Shown: one piece after another, positions 1 through 5,619 of the stretch
Layout of the letters: each line of letters begins with the position of its first letter
Position numbering within the stretch: position 1 is the stretch's first letter
NCBI GenBank assembly: GCA_021162155.1
Contig: JAGGZF010000064.1
Location: 1 to 5,658 of the forward strand
Direction: 5' to 3'
Length of the DNA stretch: 5,658 nt
From: a bacterium
GTDB lineage: Bacteria; Patescibacteriota; Minisyncoccia; UBA6257
Made by a program: the position numbers and the translations under genes
Notes under the pieces: generated by a model
What the model saw: only the letters and a program-made list of their open reading frames with translations
Told to the model about the DNA's origin: nothing
Database searches by the model: none

Positions 1-5
1 CAAAT

Positions 6-29
6 ACAGCTCTATAAGAGAGCTGTTTT
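6..29 (+). terminator. possible intrinsic terminator hairpin
   Basis: An 8-base perfect inverted repeat (ACAGCTCT at 6-13, AGAGCTGT at 19-26) encloses a 5-base loop. On the plus strand it runs into a short T-run (TTTT, counting the last stem base, at 26-29). This would suit termination of a plus-strand gene ending left of the window. The T-run is short and the stem only moderately GC-rich. On the minus strand the same hairpin is followed by ATTTG, so termination of the pilus operon here is less likely but not excluded. Confidence 0.35.
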
Positions 30-77
30 ACCAAAAACAAGAAAAAAGAAGAAAAAACGAAACAATTAAGAGAAGGG

Positions 78-149
78 GTTCTCTGAAAAAATTCGCTATT
101 ATAGTAGGTAAAATCTACTCTAATAGTATTTAACAACAGCTCAGAGAAT
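78..149. other. two-tier hairpin, candidate structured RNA or operon 3' end element
   Basis: The inner stem pairs 95-108 with 114-127 around a 5-base loop (TAAAA). It is 14 positions long with one mismatch (102/120) and two G-T wobbles. The outer stem pairs TTCTCTGA (79-86) with TCAGAGAA (141-148), plus a G-T pair at 78/149. Short A-T pairing at 89-92/128-131 can bridge the two tiers. No coding potential overlaps it. On the minus strand the element lies about 175 bases past the last gene. A T-rich stretch (complement of 34-58) follows only about 20 bases later, so it is not a textbook terminator. A perfect TATAAT lies on the minus strand at 103-98, but I see no good -35 partner. The role is unknown: operon 3' end stabiliser, small RNA or palindromic repeat are all possible. 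Confidence 0.4.
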
Positions 150-323
150 GTAACAAAAAATTAGAGAGGATAGAGAAAATACTATTAAAGTTAGAAAGAA
201 TTTTGAAACAGGGGAAAATGTAGTAAATACGGAACTTAAAGAGGTAAAATTTAGGTAAAAAGAGCAAGAAAGACCAAATTAGACCTTAACGCGAGGTGTC
301 CTCCCGTATCAGAATATACATTT

Positions 324-1007
324 TCACGGACAACATGCAATACTATAATTTCCACAGCATTGGACCTGTTGAAGAACCCAAACGCCATGGTATGTCCTAA
401 AATTACTAATAATATACCCGTAAGTCTCTGTTCCATTGCTGGTCCACCCTGTGCAGTTTATACTAGTATGGGCCACCCAACCAGTGACACCTATATATTG
501 CGAACTAGAAGGCAAACAACCTACCACACCTGCGCTCCTTATTTCGTCGGGAGTGCACATATGATATCCCGGATATTCGCTATCGCATTTTGAATCTCCA
601 CCTTCTTTGCCACCTAAATTGCCATTATAAGTAGAAGAGGTAAATCTTATATGTAATAATGTATCCTCACAGGTACCATTATTGCCTCCCGCGCTTAAAT
701 CAGCAGCATCATACCCATCTAACTTATCAGCATTAAGATTAGTCACTAATGTAGGTGAATCGATAGAAAAAGGTGCAGTGCCTGAAGCAACTTGAGATAT
801 TAGCTGACCACCCAAGGTAAGGGTTCCGTTTATGGTGAGATCTCCTGATTTAGTTTGAGCGGTGTCTGAGGTATCCAAAGGAGCATCAAGATCACCTTCA
901 GGTGGATCTTGAGAGGGGGTAACCCAGCCAAATACATAGCCCGCTATTAGCAGCCCTACTATAATTACAGCACTTAGGGCCGTGGGAAAAGAGATTTGTT
1001 TAGTCAT
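324..1007 (-). CDS. membrane-anchored, cysteine-rich surface protein
   Basis: A 227-residue protein with an N-terminal membrane anchor (about residues 9-28) after a short positively charged start. A low-complexity acidic/Pro/Thr spacer follows (30-55), then a short beta-rich stretch (DLTINGTLTLGG, 56-67). Next comes the motif LNADKLDGYDAADL (91-104), of a kind I recall from phage tail fibres and secreted Patescibacteria proteins. The C-terminal domain (113-227) has nine cysteines, including a CC pair at 217-218 and ACCP at the end. It carries 'FTSSTYNGNLGGKEGGDSKC' (122-141), resembling the DUF1554-type start '(V/F)TS..YNGNLGG..GAD.KC', then GYHMC (147-151) and NCTGWTS (184-190). It is probably an extracellular adhesin or binding protein; the ligand is unknown. 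It is the last gene of the pilus operon, 32 bases after the prepilin. No Shine-Dalgarno is visible; the start is chosen because the anchor follows directly. G+C is about 44% by hand count (361-960), above its neighbours, which hints at separate origin. Confidence 0.8.
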   Translation of the reverse strand: MTKQISFPTALSAVIIVGLLIAGYVFGWVTPSQDPPEGDLDAPLDTSDTAQTKSGDLTINGTLTLGGQLISQVASGTAPFSIDSPTLVTNLNADKLDGYDAADLSAGGNNGTCEDTLLHIRFTSSTYNGNLGGKEGGDSKCDSEYPGYHMCTPDEIRSAGVVGCLPSSSQYIGVTGWVAHTSINCTGWTSNGTETYGYIISNFRTYHGVWVLQQVQCCGNYSIACCP

Positions 1008-1027
1008 AATTTTTATTAATTAATTTT

Positions 1028-1044
1028 ATTATATTTTTATTATA
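1028..1044 (-). promoter_or_regulatory. possible internal promoter -10 elements
   Basis: The 32-base gap before the 227-residue gene, together with the end of the prepilin gene, reads as two perfect TATAAT hexamers on the minus strand (1044-1039 and 1033-1028). I see no convincing -35 box 16-18 bases upstream of either. The region is almost purely A/T, so chance matches are likely. An internal promoter would let the surface protein be expressed apart from the pilus machinery. Confidence 0.2.
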
Positions 1045-1960
1045 ATTTACGCACTTTGTAATTAGATTGGTCGCAAATGTTAGTTTGAGAAGGTCCTCCG
1101 GTATTACAATTAAAACTTATCCAGCCCAAATTCTCTGACCAAGCATAGCCTTCAAATTCATTAGTAGAAGAATTAATTGTTACTTTATAATTAGAAGAGG
1201 CACAACTATCATCATTGGAACAATTAAAACTTATCCAGCCAAATTTTTCTGACCAGGCCCAACCGGAAAGATTACCATCAGCATCTTTGGTCACTTTATA
1301 ATCTACACTACTACAGCTGTTGGTGGAAACACAACTCAATGATATCCAGCCCCCATTATTAGAATAAGCCATTCCTGATAATTCTCCTGACCCTTCCGGC
1401 ACCACTATATTCCCTCCTGTAGCCCCCCAGTTTATCCATCCTATTCTGCTATTCCAAGCATAACCGGTAGTAGTATTTCCTGTATTAATCATCACTAATC
1501 CCTGACTCTGTACCGTAATAGTTCTTACTTGGTTTTGATATCCTATAATAGTAATAGTTCCTCCGGAAGAATTGCCTACTAATTTATAAAAAGGAATGTC
1601 TAAAGTTTGTCCCTCATCAGGAGAAACAAAATCAATTCCCGCAGGAAGATATTTAGTATCTACTGGTGAAGAATAGGATTCTCCTTTGTACAAAGAATAA
1701 AATCCTCGGCCTGAAGTTGGGTTTTCGAAATGAACCCCCCAAGCCGAATTCTCCTCTTGTGCTATTGCCTTTTGCTGAGCATAGCGTAGATAAGAGACTA
1801 TTTCTTGAGCAGTAGAATCTAAAAGTTTTAACTTCTGGTGGCTATAATAAGTACTAATCCCCACTGTGGCTAATATCCCGGTAATTCCTACTACAATCAG
1901 CAATTCTAAAAGGGTAAAAGCCGGATAAAATCTTTTGATTTTTAGTTTTAGCTCAATCAT
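1040..1960 (-). CDS. GspH/FimT-like type IV prepilin with C-terminal GWxWS-GWISFNC repeats
   Basis: A 306-residue prepilin-like protein. The leader is 14 residues and basic (KLKIKR), followed by the class III signal A|FTLLELLIVVGITGIL. Phe15 is mature +1 and Glu19 is the conserved +5 glutamate, but the -1 residue is Ala14 rather than the usual Gly. Residues 15-75 form the hydrophobic N-terminal helix typical of pilins, with a GspH/FimT-like 'YLRYAQQKAIAQEEN' segment. Residues about 75-155 are a pilin-like beta region. Residues 166-306 carry four repeats starting at G166, G196, G233 and G271; the last three each have two cysteines (210/216, 247/253, 285/296). It would be processed by a prepilin peptidase, held in the membrane and assembled by PilB/PilC; the tail suggests a tip or minor subunit. 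This is the only gene here with a clear Shine-Dalgarno. It lies 45 bases after pilC. The pilin call is firm; the GspH/FimT assignment is less so. Confidence 0.88.
   Translation of the reverse strand: MIELKLKIKRFYPAFTLLELLIVVGITGILATVGISTYYSHQKLKLLDSTAQEIVSYLRYAQQKAIAQEENSAWGVHFENPTSGRGFYSLYKGESYSSPVDTKYLPAGIDFVSPDEGQTLDIPFYKLVGNSSGGTITIIGYQNQVRTITVQSQGLVMINTGNTTTGYAWNSRIGWINWGATGGNIVVPEGSGELSGMAYSNNGGWISLSCVSTNSCSSVDYKVTKDADGNLSGWAWSEKFGWISFNCSNDDSCASSNYKVTINSSTNEFEGYAWSENLGWISFNCNTGGPSQTNICDQSNYKVRKL
1043..1465 (-). repeat. four in-frame protein repeats in the prepilin tail
   Basis: Four units begin GYAWNSRIGWINW (166-178), GMAYSNNGGWISLSC (196-210), GWAWSEKFGWISFNC (233-247) and GYAWSENLGWISFNC (271-285). 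Spacings are 30, 37 and 38 residues. Units 2-4 share a second cysteine and then a (D/N)YKV strand, followed in units 2 and 3 by a T(K/I)(D/N) turn. Units 3 and 4 are also close at DNA level: 1106-1126 and 1220-1240 are identical over 21 bases at a 114-base offset (38 codons), and similarity continues beyond. This points to a fairly recent tandem duplication. Confidence 0.85.
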
Positions 1961-1964
1961 TTTA

Positions 1965-1970
1965 TTTCCT
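1965..1970 (-). promoter_or_regulatory. ribosome binding site of the prepilin gene
   Basis: On the minus strand AGGAAA lies just upstream of the prepilin ATG, with 6 bases between AGGA and ATG. It fixes the start at 1960, which also gives a normal 14-residue leader before the processing site. The other four complete genes lack a comparable motif. Confidence 0.65.
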
Positions 1971-1996
1971 ATTTAATTTAATCATATCATTTTTAA

Positions 1997-2019
1997 TGAC
2001 GCAAATTAGAACTGCGTCA
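1997..2019 (-). other. stem-loop across the pilC stop codon
   Basis: A perfect 7-base inverted repeat (TGACGCA at 1997-2003, TGCGTCA at 2013-2019) with a 9-base loop holds the pilC stop codon (2006-2008). On the minus strand it is followed by TTAAAAATG, not a T-run, so it is not a normal terminator. In the mRNA it could be a processing or stability element that separates the pilC and prepilin segments and lets pilin message accumulate differently. Confidence 0.35.
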
Positions 2020-3226
2020 CCAACTGATAAACTGGCACAATCAAAGAAAGAGCAATCCCGCCTACTATCACCCCTAATACCACTAATAATGCCGGCTCAA
2101 TAAAAGAAACCAAGGTCTTAAGAGAAGTATCTATCTCTGAAACATAAAAGGAAGAAAGGGTATCTAAAATCTCATCAATATGTCCTGCTTTTTCCCCAAT
2201 AGCTATAAGGTTAGAAACTACTGCCGGAAACACTTTTTCTCTTTTGAACGCATCTCCTAAAGTTACCCCTTTAGCTAAATACTGCCTAGAAATTCTCAAA
2301 AGTGCGGCTTCAAATTGAGGATTTCCCACTGCCGATGCCGTTACCTCTATCGCTTGCATTATAGGCATTCCTGCTTTTATTAAACTGGATAATACTGAAG
2401 CAAATCTTTGTAAAGCCATTTTTTTTACCAAATCTCGAACAACCGGTATTTTCTCTAAAAGAGAGGAAAGTTTCTTCCGCCCCTTTCTATTCTTTATAAA
2501 ATAGAAATAAAAAAACAAAGGAAGCGCTATTATTAGGGGAAGAATAAACGCCAAATTATGATTTAGAAACATTCCCGTAGTTAATACTAATCTGGTATAG
2601 GTAGGAATTTTTTGCCCAGTAGATAGAAACATTTCTCCTAATTTGGGAATAGCAAAAGTAACCAGAAATACTACCATAGCCACAGAGGCAATTACTAAGA
2701 TAACAGGATACACCAAAGAAGATTTCACTTTAGAAGTTAATTCCCTATCTCTTTCTAAATTAATAGATATTTGCTCCAAGGTGCTTTCCAAATTTCCTGC
2801 TGTTTCTCCTGCTTTAATCAGATTAACAGTAACTGAAGAAAATGATTCTGGATGGTGAGAAAAAGCAATGTAAAATGGCTTTCCTTGTTCTAAATTATTT
2901 CTTATCTCTAACAAAAAACGTCGGGCTGGTCCTGACTCAAAATCTTCCATTAAAATATCTATCGCAGAAAACAAATCAGTCCCTACCCTTAACATTAGAG
3001 ATAAATATTTAGTTAAAAATACTTTATCCTTTAGTGATATTTCCTCTTTTAGAAGCAAGGATAACAATCCTTTTCTCTTTCTTTTCATTAATATCAATGG
3101 CTTCACTGAGATAGGCTTCAATTTCTGTCCTACTAAAAATTCCAAAGCAGCCTGTAAATTGGGCTGGCTAATATTTCCTTCCTTAATTCTTCCTTGAGCA
3201 TCTTGGGCTACAAAGTGAAAAAGCAT
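2006..3226 (-). CDS. pilC: type IV pilus inner-membrane platform protein PilC/GspF
   Basis: A 406-residue protein, the usual length for the PilC/GspF family, which forms the inner-membrane platform and couples the assembly ATPase to pilin insertion. The N-terminus 'FVAQDAQGRIKEGNI' (5-19) is the family's usual start. Two T2SSF domains follow (about 66-190 and 270-392). Each ends in a related motif: IKAGETAGNLESTLEQIS (137-154) and IAIGEKAGHIDEILDTLS (341-358). Membrane segments lie near 171-193, 222-244 and 376-400, the standard three-span layout. The gene begins 23 bases after pilB. No Shine-Dalgarno is seen before the ATG; the start is supported by the family N-terminus following at once. 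Whether the machine is a pilus or a type II-like pseudopilus cannot be settled here, so the symbol is by family. Confidence 0.95.
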   Translation of the reverse strand: MLFHFVAQDAQGRIKEGNISQPNLQAALEFLVGQKLKPISVKPLILMKRKRKGLLSLLLKEEISLKDKVFLTKYLSLMLRVGTDLFSAIDILMEDFESGPARRFLLEIRNNLEQGKPFYIAFSHHPESFSSVTVNLIKAGETAGNLESTLEQISINLERDRELTSKVKSSLVYPVILVIASVAMVVFLVTFAIPKLGEMFLSTGQKIPTYTRLVLTTGMFLNHNLAFILPLIIALPLFFYFYFIKNRKGRKKLSSLLEKIPVVRDLVKKMALQRFASVLSSLIKAGMPIMQAIEVTASAVGNPQFEAALLRISRQYLAKGVTLGDAFKREKVFPAVVSNLIAIGEKAGHIDEILDTLSSFYVSEIDTSLKTLVSFIEPALLVVLGVIVGGIALSLIVPVYQLVTQF

Positions 3227-3249
3227 AGATAAAAAATTTCAGATTTAAC

Positions 3250-4956
3250 TTATTCTTTAACTACCCTAATAACTTCTTCTATAGTAGTCAAACCTAACTC
3301 TGCTTTAGCTAAACCATCTTCTAACATTGTCTTTAACCCGGAACTAAAGGCTATCTCCTTTAAACCATCTATAGAAAAATGGGGGTCTTGAATATATTCT
3401 CTTACCTTTTCATTTACGTCCAATACTTCATAAATAGCCATCCGTCCCCGATAGCCGGTAAAATTACAAGATTTGCACCCCTTACCCCGATAAAGAAGTT
3501 TAGGCCTGAATTGAGGCGCTTTATCTCCTTTTACTATCTTCAACTGTTCATCTACTGTTTTATAAAGAGATGGGGGCACTTCATAACTCTCTATACAATT
3601 TCTACAAATTCTTCTTACCAATCGTTGCGCAATCACCATATTTACTGTAGCAGCCACCAAAAAAGGAGGAATTCCCATATCTACCAACCGGGGAACAGCA
3701 GTAGGAGCATCATTGGTGTGTAAAGTAGAAAGTACCAAATGGCCGGTTAGGGCCGCATGGGTTGCGATTTCGGCTGTTTTGCTATCACGAATTTCACCTA
3801 CCATAATTATATCAGGGTCTTGCCGCAAAATAGAACGCAAACCATTAGCAAAATCTATCCCCGCCTTAGGGTTAACCTGAATCTGATTTACATATTTTAA
3901 TTCATACTCTATAGGATCTTCCAAGGTAACAATATTCACTTCTGGACGATTAAGTTTATTTAAAATAGCATACAAAGTAGTAGTTTTACCGCAGCCAGTA
4001 GGTCCTGTAACCAAGATCATACCGTGTGTCTTAGTAATATTATTCTGAACTATTTTTATTGTATCTTCCAACATTCCTAACTCTTGGAAACTCATCGGTC
4101 TAATAGAACCAGTCAAAAGTCGCATTTCTACTTTCTCTCCATACATAGTGGGCATAATAGAAACACGAATATCAAAAACTGAATTGGCATATTTATATTT
4201 AAACCTACCATCTTGAGGTTTATGGTGTTCATCAATCTGTAAGCCGGAAAGGATTTTAATACGGGCCACAATAGCAGGATGTATTTCTTTGGGTAATCTG
4301 ATTATCTCTCTGAGAATTCCGTCTATTCTAAACCGCACTAATATCTCATCCGCTAAAATCTCTATATGTATATCAGAGGCATTCAGAGAAGCAGCATAAG
4401 AAATTAAATTATCTATCAAAGAAACTATGGGGAACTCCGTAGCGGCTTTGGATGCTTCTACGCCCTTCAATTTGAGAGATGCTCTAATACTGTCTTCTAT
4501 TGTTTTCCGAAAATCTTGTGATACTGCTTGGCCATACTGAGAAAACACTGATTGCAAATCTTCTTCTAAAGCCAAATAGGGTTTAATAAAATAACCGGTA
4601 TATTTCTCCAAAAAATTAAGAGTTTCCAAGTCAACAGGATTTAACATAGCAACCAGAAGGGTATTTCCCTGTTTATCAAACACAACAGCATTTTTAGTCC
4701 GCGCTATATCTTCTGGGAGAAGATTCAGTATTTCTTTAGGAATAGTTTTTCCTACTAATTTAACCCGGGGCACCTTAAAATAGTTAGCTAATAATTCAGC
4801 ATAATAATCGCGGGTAAGGTATCCCCTTGATACTAAAAGGTCTATTATATTTTTGTCGGTTCTCTGGGCTTCCTTTAACACATTATCAAAATCCTCCTCA
4901 GTAAGAAGGTCGTTTTGTATCAAAAGGGTTTTAAGTTTTTCTGGAGGAAGGGTCAT
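3250..4956 (-). CDS. pilB: type IV pilus assembly ATPase PilB/GspE
   Basis: A 568-residue cytoplasmic hexameric ATPase that drives pilus or pseudopilus extension. The N-terminal MshEN/T2SSE-N-like domain (about 1-140) contains LLTEEDFDNVLKEA and YYAELLANYFKVP. A linker leads to the N2 domain (about 175-285; ASDIHIE 193-199, VRFRIDG 207-213). The ATPase core has Walker A GPTGCGKTT (318-326), the Asp box TLEDPIEYEL (344-353), Walker B with VGEIRD (386-391) and the His box GHLVLSTLHTNDA (405-417). Two CxxC pairs (C451/C454, C494/C497) form the zinc-binding loop typical of PilB/GspE and absent from PilT retraction ATPases. The one oddity is Cys322 in Walker A where Ser is commoner. The gene lies 25 bases after the upstream membrane-protein gene. 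No Shine-Dalgarno is obvious, but the upstream in-frame codons contain no ATG, GTG or TTG before a stop, so the start is secure. Confidence 0.97.
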   Translation of the reverse strand: MTLPPEKLKTLLIQNDLLTEEDFDNVLKEAQRTDKNIIDLLVSRGYLTRDYYAELLANYFKVPRVKLVGKTIPKEILNLLPEDIARTKNAVVFDKQGNTLLVAMLNPVDLETLNFLEKYTGYFIKPYLALEEDLQSVFSQYGQAVSQDFRKTIEDSIRASLKLKGVEASKAATEFPIVSLIDNLISYAASLNASDIHIEILADEILVRFRIDGILREIIRLPKEIHPAIVARIKILSGLQIDEHHKPQDGRFKYKYANSVFDIRVSIMPTMYGEKVEMRLLTGSIRPMSFQELGMLEDTIKIVQNNITKTHGMILVTGPTGCGKTTTLYAILNKLNRPEVNIVTLEDPIEYELKYVNQIQVNPKAGIDFANGLRSILRQDPDIIMVGEIRDSKTAEIATHAALTGHLVLSTLHTNDAPTAVPRLVDMGIPPFLVAATVNMVIAQRLVRRICRNCIESYEVPPSLYKTVDEQLKIVKGDKAPQFRPKLLYRGKGCKSCNFTGYRGRMAIYEVLDVNEKVREYIQDPHFSIDGLKEIAFSSGLKTMLEDGLAKAELGLTTIEEVIRVVKE

Positions 4957-4981
4957 ATCTTCACAGAGGAGATTTTTGATA

Positions 4982-5608
4982 TTAAATTCTGAATTGATTT
5001 ACTAAATTCCATTTACTCAGTATACCAGAAATAATTATAGTGAGTAAAGCGGCGGGGAGCCAAAAATTGAGAAAAGAAAGGCGAAAATAATTTAGTTTTC
5101 TGTGAGAGAGTAAATGCTTTATTAAAATCACTAAATGAAGGATAAGAGCCAAGCAAATTACAGCAAAGAAGAAGAATAAACAATTAGGCCAACCAGTTAG
5201 CAAAATACCTATTGCCGCTAAATAAGGCTCTTCCTGATAAAAGAAAATATAGTGGAACTTTTTATTTAATGTTCGCATCGCATAAAGAACTATTCCGCTT
5301 ACCAATATTGTCATTAAAACTTCCCACCAGTAATACTGAAAGGAATATCTTATAACATAAGAAATAGGTGTAAAAGGGGGAAGCAGTTTTTGAGTTATAG
5401 GTTTTTTATTCCAATAATAAGCATTAAGAAAAGAAAAGAACAAAGCACTAAATAGAAGAAATATAACCAGAGAAAAGAAAATTTTTCGCAACAAGAAGGC
5501 AGGAGGATAGCGCTTTTTCAAAAATAAATAAATAAAAAGCCCTGCTAAGGTTATAAAACCTATAGCAGGGCGATAAATCCAAAAGAGAAAACTACCCAAC
5601 CAATACAT
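4982..5608 (-). CDS. multi-span membrane protein of unknown function, first complete gene before pilB
   Basis: A 208-residue, very hydrophobic protein rich in Phe, Leu, Ile and Tyr, with about five or six membrane spans (approximately 5-29, 40-62, 92-111, 128-150, 150-166 and 178-197) and basic loops (KKR 31-33, RTLNKK 112-117, SHRK 168-171). I do not recognise its family. The stretch EEPYLAAIGILLTGWPNCLFFFF (126-148) recalls the 'GxGDxKLxAAIGxxLGWP' region of prepilin peptidases (A24, PilD), but the protein has no aspartate at all, so it cannot be an active A24 aspartyl protease. It could be a degenerate relative or an unrelated pilus membrane component. Its position 25 bases before pilB suggests a role with the pilus machine. 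The ATG is preceded in frame by TAA at 5622-5620, and the next Met is residue 99, so the start is likely right. There is no normal Shine-Dalgarno; AGG sits only one base from the ATG. Confidence 0.75.
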   Translation of the reverse strand: MYWLGSFLFWIYRPAIGFITLAGLFIYLFLKKRYPPAFLLRKIFFSLVIFLLFSALFFSFLNAYYWNKKPITQKLLPPFTPISYVIRYSFQYYWWEVLMTILVSGIVLYAMRTLNKKFHYIFFYQEEPYLAAIGILLTGWPNCLFFFFAVICLALILHLVILIKHLLSHRKLNYFRLSFLNFWLPAALLTIIISGILSKWNLVNQFRI

Positions 5609-5619
5609 ACCTATATATT

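Larger units (their letters stand above)
1..323. other. non-coding stretch downstream of the operon
   Basis: I find no supportable gene here. The plus-strand ATG codons (148-150 and 219-221) are each followed immediately by a stop codon, and no CAT triplet is present, so the minus strand has no ATG. The plus strand is purine-rich with several A-runs, and hand counts of sampled lines give about 27-30% G+C. The octamer AGGTAAAA occurs three times (106-113, 242-249, 253-260). The only notable structures are the hairpins at 6-26 and 78-149. A 4-base stem at 293-303 (GAGG-TGT-CCTC) is too small to call. Confidence 0.6.

Noticed and set aside
78..149. tRNA or a Cas12a-type CRISPR repeat
   Set aside because: No T-loop consensus or cloverleaf can be drawn. 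The GTAG...CTAC arms are in the opposite order to a Cas12a repeat, and there is only one copy with no spacers.
194..228. plus-strand promoter (TTGAAA plus a weak -10)
   Set aside because: The -10 match is poor and no plus-strand gene follows.
293..303. terminator directly after the surface protein gene
   Set aside because: The stem is only 4 bases and the nearest minus-strand T-run is more than 25 bases further on.
251..436. 61-residue minus-strand open frame overlapping the end of the surface protein gene
   Set aside because: It lies mostly in another frame of the 227-residue gene, whose own cysteine-rich C-terminus ends naturally at 324, and it has no ribosome binding site or recognisable feature.
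360..593. 77-residue plus-strand open frame
   Set aside because: It is antisense to the conserved cysteine-rich domain of the surface protein and has no recognisable protein features.
2643..2858. 71-residue plus-strand open frame
   Set aside because: It is antisense to the conserved first T2SSF domain of pilC.
3379..3723. 114-residue plus-strand open frame
   Set aside because: It is antisense to the conserved zinc-loop and His-box region of pilB, so it is best explained as a shadow.
324..5608. UGA recoded as glycine (genetic code 25)
   Set aside because: The long pilus genes contain no in-frame TGA, glycines use GGN, and the surface protein ends sensibly at its TGA. Reading through would add only a short tail without recognisable features.
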